Shown piece after piece: positions 15,766 to 24,244 of a DNA stretch of 64,000 nt. The first letter of the stretch is position 1. The number at the start of each line of letters is the position of its first letter. Source of the DNA: Prosthecobacter dejongeii (lineage in GTDB: Bacteria; Verrucomicrobiota; Verrucomicrobiia; Verrucomicrobiales; Verrucomicrobiaceae); the NCBI RefSeq assembly GCF_014203045.1, contig NZ_JACHIF010000004.1, forward strand, positions 290,943 to 354,942, in the 5' to 3' direction. The notes beneath the pieces are model-generated. The model worked only from the letters and a program-made list of their open reading frames with translations, was not told where the DNA came from and made no database searches. A program made the translations under genes and the position numbers.

Positions 15766-16782
15766 CTACCCTCTAGGGAATAATTTAACAAGGGGTTTCC
15801 GCTCCACCCATCGGCTGAGCCAGGGCACGATGAGGACGCTACCCATGATGATGGAAGCGCCGATGTAAAAACCGCCGCTCATATGCTCTTGCGACCCAAA
15901 GATCAGCACGGCCAAGATGATGCCATAGACGGGCTCTAGATTATAAACGACATTCACCGTGAAGACCGACATACGGCGCAGGACGGCCATGTAGCCAGCA
16001 TAAGCCCCAACCGTGCAGACTGTGGCCAGGAGAAGGATCCATAGGCAGTCCGAGGCTCCAGGTATGTTGAATTGTCCTGGAGTCGTTACCAGCCAAGCAA
16101 GCATAGCTATCACTAAAGCCCCAAGCATTTGATAGTAACCCATGACCGCGTAGTGGCTGCGAGCGACTAGTTGTTTATTCATGACGGCAAACAGAGCCGC
16201 TAGGAGAGCGGAGACGATGCCTACGGTAAAGCCTAACCAATAACGCAATTCGACCTCATAGATCATCCATACCGCTCCCACGATGATGATGCCGACGAGA
16301 AGTTCTAATGGTCTCCAGCGTCGAGTGCCATCGGCATAGGGCTCGATGAGGCTGCACCAAAGCATGGCCGTGGGTAGAGCGGCAAGGCTAACGCTGGCCG
16401 TGGCGAGGCGGGCAGAGAGGAAAAAGAGGATCCAGTGCAGGCCTAGAATGGCCCCTACGCCTAACATTTTCCAAAGATCTGTGCGGGAGACTTGGAGGTT
16501 CTGCTTGAGCCCACGCGTCAGGAGCGCAAAGCCTGCCGCAGCAATGGCCGTTCGCCAAAGAACTACCTCAATGGGGGGAAGTGTGATCAGCTTTCCCAAG
16601 ATCGCGGTAAAACCCCAGGCGAGAATCACCAAGTGCAAAAGCAAGTAGTCACGCATACTCAGGTGAAGGCGTTCGCGCAGAAAGTTATGCAGATCAAGCC
16701 TCCATGCATGAAGCCTGTGAACGACTGATGCTGAGGCCTTGGTTGGGAGCTTTGGCAGCAGATTGCGTGGCTCACGCGACAC
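15766..16782 (-). CDS. EamA/DMT-family transporter
   Basis: The protein has ten hydrophobic segments in the two five-helix halves typical of the drug/metabolite (EamA, RhaT-like) exporter family. The second half ends with NLEPVYGIILAVLIFGSQE, a well-conserved EamA stretch. The longest frame starts at GTG 16782 and overlaps the rpe stop by 11 bases; ATG 16656 (MRDYLLLHLVILAWG) starts right at the first membrane helix and may be the true start. It is probably co-transcribed with rpe. The substrate is unknown. Confidence 0.85.
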   Translation of the reverse strand: MSREPRNLLPKLPTKASASVVHRLHAWRLDLHNFLRERLHLSMRDYLLLHLVILAWGFTAILGKLITLPPIEVVLWRTAIAAAGFALLTRGLKQNLQVSRTDLWKMLGVGAILGLHWILFFLSARLATASVSLAALPTAMLWCSLIEPYADGTRRWRPLELLVGIIIVGAVWMIYEVELRYWLGFTVGIVSALLAALFAVMNKQLVARSHYAVMGYYQMLGALVIAMLAWLVTTPGQFNIPGASDCLWILLLATVCTVGAYAGYMAVLRRMSVFTVNVVYNLEPVYGIILAVLIFGSQEHMSGGFYIGASIIMGSVLIVPWLSRWVERKPLVKLFPRG

Positions 16783-17446
16783 AGGTTTTCAGCTCGGCCA
16801 TGGCGGCAGCGGTGTCTGAAGGACCGTAAAAAGAAGTGCCACAGACAAACAAATTGGCACCGTTGGCCTTGGCAATGGGAGCTGTATGGGGATAAATGCC
16901 GCCATCCACCTCGAGATGATACTTCAGACCGTGGGCATCGCGGTAGTCGCGTGCCGCAGCTAGTTTGGGCATGGTTTCTTTTTCCATGAACGGCTGCCCA
17001 CCAAAGCCTGGGACCACGGTCATCACCAGAAGAAGGTCAATGTCATTGACGTAAGGTAGGGCGGCTTCAAAAGGCGTGTCTGGATGAAGGGCAATGCCTG
17101 CATGTTTGCCAGCAGCACGAATGTGGCGCAGCGTCTCAAGCACGGAGTTGTCATAGCGGGCTTCGACGTGAATGGTGATATTGTCGGCCCCAGCGTGGAT
17201 AAAACGGTCCACATAATGGTCTGGGCGATGGATCATGAGATGCACATCTAGATACATGGAGGTGCATTTACGCACAGTCTGCACCATTTGAGGGCCGAAG
17301 GAAATGTTGTCCACAAACGCTCCGTCCATCACGTCCAGGTGTAGCCACTGCACCCCAGCATCTTCAGCACGTTTCACTTCTGCGGCGACACGGGACCAGT
17401 CAGCGGCGAGGAGAGAGGGCAGAATGAGGGGTGTTTCGTGAGTCAT
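16772..17446 (-). CDS. rpe: Ribulose-phosphate 3-epimerase
   Basis: Rpe interconverts ribulose-5-phosphate and xylulose-5-phosphate in the pentose phosphate pathway. The 224-residue protein shows the expected TIM-barrel metal and catalytic motifs: HLDVMDGAFVDNISFGP, LDVHLMI, VVPGFGGQPF and VDGGI. Length is standard. It is divergent from the TraB gene and overlaps the start of the EamA gene. Confidence 0.95.
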   Translation of the reverse strand: MTHETPLILPSLLAADWSRVAAEVKRAEDAGVQWLHLDVMDGAFVDNISFGPQMVQTVRKCTSMYLDVHLMIHRPDHYVDRFIHAGADNITIHVEARYDNSVLETLRHIRAAGKHAGIALHPDTPFEAALPYVNDIDLLLVMTVVPGFGGQPFMEKETMPKLAAARDYRDAHGLKYHLEVDGGIYPHTAPIAKANGANLFVCGTSFYGPSDTAAAMAELKTCVA

Positions 17447-17596
17447 GAGAGATTATTTCACTGGGTAGAAGTTCCAGGGCTGGGGAGCAACTGAGAAGTG
17501 ATGAAAAGGTGACTGTCTGTGGCTTTTACCAGGTTTAAAGATGGTCGGTTCACATCCAGGGTTGCCTTTCCTGCTCGGGCGGTGTTTGAATCCCAC

Positions 17597-18532
17597 GTGT
17601 TTTCTTTCCGCCACACGTTTGGCTTAGCCCTTTTACTGACTCTCACGGCCTGTCGTGTGTCTCCCCCACAGACACCGGATACGCCTGTTTTGGCTTCGGA
17701 TCCTGCAGGTAGCGTGTGGGTGGTGGATGCGCCTAAAACGGGGGGGCGCCTGTTTCTCTGTGGGACGATTCATATCCTCAGGGAAGGTGATTATCCGCTT
17801 TCTCCGGCCTATGAGGCAGCCTATGCCAATGCCGACCGAGTGGTTTTTGAACTGCCTCCAGGAGCCGGTGAGGGCAGTAGCATGACCTCTCGCATGCGTG
17901 AATTGGGGGTGTATTCAACCGAAAGCTCCTTAGAGGCCAGTGTGAGTCCGCAAACATGGCAGGCGGTGAAAAAATGGGCCCGTAGTCGGGGTGTCGAACC
18001 TTCGTCACTCAATCGTTTCAGACCCTGGTTTGTGGCCTTGCTGATCACTTCAACGGAGTATGCGGCGCTGGGCGCAAAACCCGAATGGGGGGTGGATAAT
18101 CATTTTGAGGCTAGGGCAAAGCGCGATGGGAAACCTGCCACGGGGCTGGAAACCGTGGAATTTCAACTCCAGCTTTTTGCCAGTCTGACACCCGCTCAGC
18201 AAAATGAGATGCTGGATCAGACACTCGGAGAGGTTAACACGCTCCCTCAGGAGTTTGCGAGCATGATCGAGTCCTGGAAGCACGGTCGGTTGGATGCACT
18301 GGGCGAAATTCTCTTTCGTGAGCAGGCAAAGTTTCCAGATCTCATGGATCTATTCCTGTTCCACCGGAACCAGGCGTGGCTGGGACGCCTGGACGAGATG
18401 CTGCAAAAAGGAGAAAAAGTGATGCTGCTCGTAGGTACGGGCCACTTTGTGGCGGACAAGGGCTTGATCAAATTGCTAGAGGCCCGTGGCTACACCGTTC
18501 GCCATTACAATGAAGTAAAGGCTGAAATGTAG
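17597..18532 (+). CDS. TraB/GumN-family lipoprotein
   Basis: Family marks are FLCGTIHIL near the N-terminus, GVDNHFEARAKRDGKP in the middle and LLVGTGHFVADKGL near the C-terminus, with the paired GTxH motifs of TraB/GumN proteins. The family is thought to be metalloprotease-like (Tiki-related). Starting at GTG 17597 gives a lipoprotein signal with the lipidated Cys at residue 19 (LLLTLTAC). The frame is open to GTG 17519, which would add 26 unlikely residues before the signal. Probably anchored in the outer or inner membrane facing the periplasm. Confidence 0.8.
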   Translation: MFSFRHTFGLALLLTLTACRVSPPQTPDTPVLASDPAGSVWVVDAPKTGGRLFLCGTIHILREGDYPLSPAYEAAYANADRVVFELPPGAGEGSSMTSRMRELGVYSTESSLEASVSPQTWQAVKKWARSRGVEPSSLNRFRPWFVALLITSTEYAALGAKPEWGVDNHFEARAKRDGKPATGLETVEFQLQLFASLTPAQQNEMLDQTLGEVNTLPQEFASMIESWKHGRLDALGEILFREQAKFPDLMDLFLFHRNQAWLGRLDEMLQKGEKVMLLVGTGHFVADKGLIKLLEARGYTVRHYNEVKAEM

Positions 18533-18623
18533 CACTAGACAGCCCTTTTGTTTGACCTCACGGAGGCACTCTCAGTTGCAAAGGCGTTGTCTATGTCTGA
18601 CGGTATGGCTATTCTAATCATCC

Positions 18624-19595
18624 ATGAAGATTCTTGTCACCGGCGGCGCCGGATTCATCGGCTCACACACTGTTGAACGTCTGCTCAAAAGCGGAGGTCA
18701 TGAGGTGACGATTTTCGACAGCTTCAATGACTATTACAATCCGGCCATCAAACGTTCAAACGTGCGCCATTTTGGCGGGCAAGTGACGGTGCAGGAAGGT
18801 GAGCTAACGGACGCTGCATTCGTCCGACGTGTGTTTGAGCAAGGCCAGTTTGAGGCCGTGATTCACCTCGCCGCACGCGCAGGGGTGCGTCCTTCCATTG
18901 AACAACCTGAGCTGTACATTGATACCAATATCAAAGGTACGTTTAATCTGCTGGAAGCGGCGCGGAAGATCGGCTGCAAGCATTTCGTTTTTGCCAGCAG
19001 TTCCTCGGTATATGGGGTAAACAAAAAAGTGCCGTTTAGTGAAGAGGACCCCATATTGCAAACCATCAGTCCCTACGCGATGACCAAGATGGCAGGAGAG
19101 CAGATGTGCTCGAATTACAGTCACCTTTACGGCATTAAAACGGTGTGCCTACGCTTTTTTACAGTGTATGGTCCACGGCAGCGCCCCGACTTGGCCATTT
19201 CTAAATTCACTCGTTTGATCGATGAGGGGAAGCCAATTGATAAGTTTGGAGAAGGGCACACAGCGAGGGACTACACCTTTATCCATGACATTGTGGATGG
19301 CATCATTGGAGCGCTTCATTATCGCTCCGGACCTATTTGCGATATCTTCAATTTGGGCGGTTCACAGACGGTGACACTCAATGATCTCATCTCCACCATC
19401 GAAAATGGAGTGGGCAAAAAGGCGGTGATCCATCAGTTGCCTGAGCAGCCTGGAGATGTGCCGCTGACTTCGGCCGACGTGAGCAAAGCGAGGCAGTTGC
19501 TGAATTTTAAACCCACCACAACGATAACGGAAGGGGTGCCTGCATACGTGGAGTGGTATCGTCAGATGCGTGCGGAAGGTGTGGCTATTTGTTAG
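18624..19595 (+). CDS. NAD-dependent nucleotide-sugar epimerase
   Basis: The 323-residue protein is an extended short-chain dehydrogenase: the NAD-binding loop GGAGFIGS at 7-14, the catalytic YxxxK in SPYAMTK, and SSSSVYG. The sequence FTVYGPRQRPDLAISKFTRL and the region before it are most like UDP-glucuronate 4-epimerases and related enzymes for cell-surface sugars. Substrate is not certain; a UDP-glucose 4-epimerase is the main alternative. It is transcribed alone, convergent with the ABC permease gene 13 bases away. Confidence 0.85.
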   Translation: MKILVTGGAGFIGSHTVERLLKSGGHEVTIFDSFNDYYNPAIKRSNVRHFGGQVTVQEGELTDAAFVRRVFEQGQFEAVIHLAARAGVRPSIEQPELYIDTNIKGTFNLLEAARKIGCKHFVFASSSSVYGVNKKVPFSEEDPILQTISPYAMTKMAGEQMCSNYSHLYGIKTVCLRFFTVYGPRQRPDLAISKFTRLIDEGKPIDKFGEGHTARDYTFIHDIVDGIIGALHYRSGPICDIFNLGGSQTVTLNDLISTIENGVGKKAVIHQLPEQPGDVPLTSADVSKARQLLNFKPTTTITEGVPAYVEWYRQMRAEGVAIC

Positions 19596-19608
19596 CGGCG
19601 GCGGCTAC

Positions 19609-20916
19609 CTATTTTCTCCGCAGTTTATCCACCAGCACGGCCCCCAGGATCACGGCCCCGAGAACGACCTTCTGCGTGTAGCTTTCCACGTTGGTCAGGT
19701 TCATGCCGTTTTGGATCACGGCAATGATGAAAGCACCCGTGAGTGTGCCGACCATGCTGCCTTTGCCACCGCTGAGGCTGGTGCCACCCACCACCACAGA
19801 GGCGATGACGTACAGCTCATACATACCTCCGTAGGTGGGGGATCCGCTTTTGAGTTGCGACGCCATCACCACGCCGCCCAGGCCCGCCAGCAGGCCGCTG
19901 GCCACATAGGCAAACATCAGCACTCGGTCCACCGGCACGCCGGAGATGTGCGCGGCCTCGCGGTTGCCGCCCACGGCATACAGGTAACGGCCCATGCGCA
20001 TCTGCGTCATCACCAGATGCGCGGCGACGTAGAGCAGCAGCATCAGCAGCACCGCATTCGGGATGCCCAGTACATCGGCCCCACGGCCTAACCAGACAAA
20101 CGTGTCCGGGATCTGATAGATGGACTGCCCCTCCGCTAGCGTGTAGGCAAAGCCGCTAGTCACCAGCATCATGGCCAGGGTGACGATGAACGGCGGGATG
20201 CTAAAACGTGTGATCATCAGCCCGGAGAAGCCGCCCGCCAGACCGCAGGCCAGGATGGCCACGGCACTGGCCAGCACCATGCCGCCCGTGCCCGCCTCCA
20301 GTGCGCCCGCTTTTTCTCGGATGGACCAGGAGACCAGCACAGCAGCGAGTGCCAGCAGGCTGCCCACGGAGAGATCAATGCCAGCCGTGATGATGACCAT
20401 CGTCATGCCGATGGCGATGATGGCGATCACAGCGATCTGGTTGGCGATGTTCAGGAGGTTGTCGCCTTTGAGAAAATTGGGCCAGCGATAGCTGTCGGGT
20501 TTCACTACGCGTGGGGACCCCAGCGGGGCGAAGTCCTTGGCCAGTTCCTCCAGCACCAGCCAGCGCACGGTTTCCTCCGTGCCGATGATGGCATTCACCT
20601 TCGCTCCGGTGGCGGCCTGCTTTTCCAGTGCGGCCCGCACATCGGCTGGCGCACCCTTCACCACGGCCGCCACCGTCGCACCCGCCGACGTCACTTGCGT
20701 GGCCACCGCATCCGCATAGGCGGAGTCGTCGGCAGATGGCCTAACCACAACCATGACCGTTTGCCCGGCCTTCACTTCCTCCACCACTTGTGCCACTGCT
20801 GCCTCGCCCGTCACGGACTGGTCCGTCAGCGTGACTAGGCTGAAGAAGGCGCACAGCGCGGCCAGCACGAGGATCATGCCGTGGTCGGACAGCAGGAGGA
20901 GCAGGGGACGTTTCAT
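19609..20916 (-). CDS. Ribose-type ABC transporter permease with periplasmic insert
   Basis: The C-terminal ~300 residues match RbsC/BPD_transp_2 permeases (ITAGIDLSVGSLLALAAVL, GNREAAHISGVPVDRV, VVVGGTSLSGGKGS). The protein is 435 residues, about 110 longer than usual. The extra part follows the first membrane helix (residues ~30-150, for example ADAVATQVTSAGATVAAVVK) and would be periplasmic; it resembles half a sugar-binding-protein fold. It follows the binding-protein gene by 23 bases, in one operon. No ATPase gene is adjacent. Confidence 0.87.
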   Translation of the reverse strand: MKRPLLLLLSDHGMILVLAALCAFFSLVTLTDQSVTGEAAVAQVVEEVKAGQTVMVVVRPSADDSAYADAVATQVTSAGATVAAVVKGAPADVRAALEKQAATGAKVNAIIGTEETVRWLVLEELAKDFAPLGSPRVVKPDSYRWPNFLKGDNLLNIANQIAVIAIIAIGMTMVIITAGIDLSVGSLLALAAVLVSWSIREKAGALEAGTGGMVLASAVAILACGLAGGFSGLMITRFSIPPFIVTLAMMLVTSGFAYTLAEGQSIYQIPDTFVWLGRGADVLGIPNAVLLMLLLYVAAHLVMTQMRMGRYLYAVGGNREAAHISGVPVDRVLMFAYVASGLLAGLGGVVMASQLKSGSPTYGGMYELYVIASVVVGGTSLSGGKGSMVGTLTGAFIIAVIQNGMNLTNVESYTQKVVLGAVILGAVLVDKLRRK

Positions 20917-20939
20917 AGCTGGGAAAAAAGGAAAGGGGG

Positions 20940-21893
20940 TTACTTCAGTTCAGGGTCCTGCTGCGCGTCTGCCTGGCGGTAGAGCTGCGTGGGGATGAGG
21001 ATCTGCGGCGACTGTGGCAGCCCGCGTGACCACGTCATGATGGACTGCACCAACTGCACGCCCATTTTGTCAGGGAATTGGATGGGGTCCGCGTAGATCT
21101 TGCCGTCCTTGATGGCTTGCTTGCCCTCCGGCTGCCCGTCGAATCCGATGATGACCACCTGCTTTTCCTTGCCCGCCTTTTCCAGTGCGGCGCGTGCGCC
21201 CAGGGCAGCGGGATCATTGATGGCAAAGATGCCGCGCAGGTCCGCATGGGCCTGCAGAGTGTCCTCTGCCGCCTTGTAGCCCAGGTCCTTGGCACCGCCG
21301 CTTTCCAGCTCCGCCACGATGTCAATCTTCGGTTTGCCGCTGGCATTGTGCGCGTCAATGACTTCGCGGAATCCCTTCACACGTAGCTGGCAGGACTCCA
21401 CCTGCTTCAGGTGCAGCACGGCCACCTTGCCGCCCTGGCCGCCCAGGGCCTCGATCATCGCCGCGCCCGCCTCTTTCCCACCGCCATAGTTGTCCGTGGC
21501 GATCTGCGTCACCAGTTTCACGCCCGGTTCATTGCAGGGCACATCCACGGTGAAGACGGGGATGCCCGCCGCATTCGCCTCCTGAATCACCGGCACGATG
21601 GACTTGGAATCACAGGGGCTCAGCACGATGGCGCTCACCTTTTTCACGATGAAATCCTTCACCTGGTTGCTCTGCTTGGCCACGTCCTTATCACCGCTCA
21701 CCACGATGACCTCGTAGCCCTGCTTGCGCCCTTCGGCGGCCAGATTATCGCCGATGACTTTGAAGAAAGGATTGTCCAGAGTCAGCAAGGATGCACCGAT
21801 GGTGCCGCGTGTGGGTGCCGGGGCCTCCGGCTGGCCGCAGCCTGCCAGCGCGATGAGGAGGCCGAGGCCGAGATAACGGGAAAGAAGTCTCAT
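20940..21893 (-). CDS. Sugar ABC transporter binding lipoprotein (RbsB-like)
   Basis: The 317-residue protein has a lipoprotein signal (LLIALAGC, Cys19) and a periplasmic-binding-protein type 1 fold: IGASLLTLDNPFFKVIGDNL, ATDNYGGGKEAG, FAINDPAALGARAALEKAG and VIIGFDGQPEGKQAI. These are typical of ribose/galactose-type binders. It delivers a sugar to the permease encoded just downstream. Divergent from the lactonase-sialidase gene, which suggests shared substrate or control. Confidence 0.9.
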   Translation of the reverse strand: MRLLSRYLGLGLLIALAGCGQPEAPAPTRGTIGASLLTLDNPFFKVIGDNLAAEGRKQGYEVIVVSGDKDVAKQSNQVKDFIVKKVSAIVLSPCDSKSIVPVIQEANAAGIPVFTVDVPCNEPGVKLVTQIATDNYGGGKEAGAAMIEALGGQGGKVAVLHLKQVESCQLRVKGFREVIDAHNASGKPKIDIVAELESGGAKDLGYKAAEDTLQAHADLRGIFAINDPAALGARAALEKAGKEKQVVIIGFDGQPEGKQAIKDGKIYADPIQFPDKMGVQLVQSIMTWSRGLPQSPQILIPTQLYRQADAQQDPELK

Positions 21894-22004
21894 GCGTGGG
21901 GTCGGTGGGGTACAGGGTTATTGCCGATGCTGAAGGGTCCCTTTGAAAATGACAATCATGGAGTGAGAGAAACCCTCATCTTTGCGGCGTTGGTTTATCC
22001 CGTC

Positions 22005-23921
22005 ATGCTCCGCCCATTCCTCACCGTGCTCGTCCTCCTGTCCGGCCCCACCTTCGCTGCGGAGGAGGCCCTGTTTCAAGCCAGCCCGCTGACGGAAAAG
22101 GGCCTGTTCACCGATGGCATCGAAGGCCCCGCCTGCGATGAAGCGGGCAACATCTACTGCGTGAAATTCGGTGGCGAGCACACCCTGGGCAAAACCAGCC
22201 CGCAGGGGAAGGCGGCCCTGTTTGTGAACCTGCCCACTGGCAGCACCGCCAATGGCATCCGCCTCGGGCCCGACGGCTTTCTCTACGTGGCCGACTACAC
22301 CGGCCACAACATTTTAAAGGTGAACCGCCAGACCGGCGAGACCATCGTCTGGGCCCATGAGCCGACGCTGAACCAGCCCAATGACCTCGCCATTTTGGAT
22401 GACGGCAGCTTCTACGCCAGCGACCCGAACTGGAAGGCCGGCACCGGGCAGATCTGGCGCATCAGCCGCGAGGGCAAGTTCACCAAAGTCGCCCCGGACA
22501 TGGGCACCACGAATGGCATTGACGTCAGCCCAGATGGCAAGACGCTGTATGTGAATGAGAGCGTGCAGCGGAAGGTCTGGGCCTTCAGCATTGAGTCAGA
22601 TGGATCGCTGAATAACAAACGATTGCTCAGGGAGTTTCCCGACTTTGGCTTTGATGGCATGCGTCTGGATGTGAAGGGGAATCTCTACATCACCCGCCAT
22701 GGCAAAGGCACCGTGGTGAAGCTTTCGCCCAAGGGCGACATCCTGCGGGAGATCACCCTGCCGGGCAGCAATCCATCAAACATCTGCTTCGGCGGTCCCG
22801 ATGGCCGCACCGCCTACGTCACCGAGATGCAGAACGGCCAGCTCGTGCAGTTCCGCGTGGACCAGCCCGGCCTGGAGTGGCAGCGCCTGCAGGACTGGCG
22901 TGCGGCGGATCAGGAAAAGAAACCCGCCCAGGTGAAAACAGCCGCCGCCATCCGCGATGTCTGCGCCTGGCCCAATCTCACCACTCTGCGCGATGGCACC
23001 GTCATCGCCGTGGTGCATAACCAGCCTGGGCACGGCACGATGGAGGGCGACATTGACTGCTGGGCCAGCAAAGACGGCCTGGCGTGGGAAAAGCGCAGCA
23101 CCATCACCCGCCACGTGCCCCACACCATCCGCATGAATCACGCCGTCGGTCTCGCCGCCAATGGCGACCTCATCGTCCTCTGCTCCGGCTGGACGGATGT
23201 GAAGCAGCCGCAGCGGCCCAAGCAGGCCCCCTTTCGCGATGACATCCTTTCCAACTGGGTGCTGCGTTCCACCGATGGTGGCCGCACCTGGACCCAGCAT
23301 GAAAACTTCCCCGCACCTGAAGATGGCTGGACGCACTACATCCCTTTTGGCGATATCTGGGCACGCGACGGCGCTCTCTACACTTCTTGTTATCACGGCC
23401 AGTTCACCGATGCCACGAAGAGCACGAAGACCAAGGGTTACCGCTCCTGGCTCTTCCGCAGCGATGATGACGGTGCCTCGTGGAAGGCTGTGTCCGTCAT
23501 CGGCGCACGTCACAATGAGACCGATCTTTTTCCCCTCGGTGGTAAAAGCTGGCTGGCCGCTGCCCGTGTGGAGGCCATGGATCTCTACCGCAGTGATGAC
23601 GATGGCGCCACTTGGCAGGCTCCCCTGCGTGTCACGGGTCGCAACGAGATCAATGGCCACCTCACCCGTCTGAAGGATGGCCGCCTCCTCCTGACCTACG
23701 GCGTCCGTGTTGCCCGCCAGTATGGCGTCCGCGCCAAGTTCAGCAGCGACGATGGCACCACCTGGAGCGACCCCATCCGTGTGGCCCACAGCCATAGCTG
23801 GGACTGCGGCTACCCCAGCAGCGTCCAGCTTGCCAATGGCGACATCGTCACCGCCTACTACTCCAAAGACTCCCCCCTCTATTCCGGCTATCACATGGGC
23901 GTGGCCGTGTGGAAGCTATGA
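22005..23921 (+). CDS. SMP-30/gluconolactonase-sialidase fusion, exported
   Basis: From ATG 22005 the 638-residue protein has a signal peptide (MLRPFLTVLVLLSGPTFAAE). Residues ~25-310 form an SMP-30/gluconolactonase beta-propeller (NGIRLGPDGFLYVADYTG, ITRHGKGTVVKLSPKGDI). Residues ~330-638 are a sialidase/BNR propeller with four Asp-box motifs (STDGGRTW, SDDDGASW, SDDDGATW, SSDDGTTW). The open frame continues upstream to 21411, but that part is the antisense of the binding-protein gene. The fusion could hydrolyse a sugar lactone and bind or cut a glycan in the periplasm. The BNR half may be only a binding or exo-alpha-type domain. Confidence 0.85.
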   Translation: MLRPFLTVLVLLSGPTFAAEEALFQASPLTEKGLFTDGIEGPACDEAGNIYCVKFGGEHTLGKTSPQGKAALFVNLPTGSTANGIRLGPDGFLYVADYTGHNILKVNRQTGETIVWAHEPTLNQPNDLAILDDGSFYASDPNWKAGTGQIWRISREGKFTKVAPDMGTTNGIDVSPDGKTLYVNESVQRKVWAFSIESDGSLNNKRLLREFPDFGFDGMRLDVKGNLYITRHGKGTVVKLSPKGDILREITLPGSNPSNICFGGPDGRTAYVTEMQNGQLVQFRVDQPGLEWQRLQDWRAADQEKKPAQVKTAAAIRDVCAWPNLTTLRDGTVIAVVHNQPGHGTMEGDIDCWASKDGLAWEKRSTITRHVPHTIRMNHAVGLAANGDLIVLCSGWTDVKQPQRPKQAPFRDDILSNWVLRSTDGGRTWTQHENFPAPEDGWTHYIPFGDIWARDGALYTSCYHGQFTDATKSTKTKGYRSWLFRSDDDGASWKAVSVIGARHNETDLFPLGGKSWLAAARVEAMDLYRSDDDGATWQAPLRVTGRNEINGHLTRLKDGRLLLTYGVRVARQYGVRAKFSSDDGTTWSDPIRVAHSHSWDCGYPSSVQLANGDIVTAYYSKDSPLYSGYHMGVAVWKL

Positions 23922-23944
23922 GGAGGTGATTTCGCCACCTGTAT

Positions 23945-24060
23945 ACCGAGCTTCCTCAAGGCCCAAGGAGCGGGACTTGCCAAGTCCCGCAGCGGAGACA
24001 CACCGCAGCCGCGAAGCGTCCTGGACTGCGCCAGTCCTCTGGCGATTTCGAAAGCTCATA
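23945..24060. repeat. Intergenic palindromic repeat, single copy
   Basis: The gap 23922-24244 holds no gene. It carries GGGACTTGCCAAGTCCC (23972-23988), whose arms extend to nine pairs, and GGACTGCGCCAGTCC (24023-24037). Both recur at 26821-27261 and the first also at 32900-33032. After them comes CACACTTCCTGTTAATCCTG (~24082-24101), also present near 27150. These look like members of a dispersed REP-like family. Confidence 0.7.
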
Positions 24061-24244
24061 AGCCTCCGTTACCACTCTTGCCACACTTCCTGTTAATCCT
24101 GCCAATTCTGGAATCCTGTTTAAAAAAGCCCGCAGCCCTTCCGCCCCTGTCTAAAGGCCCACCTGGAATTCCATCCCCTCACGTCGGTCTTCTTGAGATC
24201 ATTTTCCACAAGACTTTGCCTCGGGGACTTGCTAGGAAAGGGCC

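Noticed and set aside
22776..23894. 372-codon minus-strand frame opposite the lactonase-sialidase gene
   Set aside because: It is Gly/Ala/Val-rich without any domain. The plus strand has four Asp boxes and a signal peptide.
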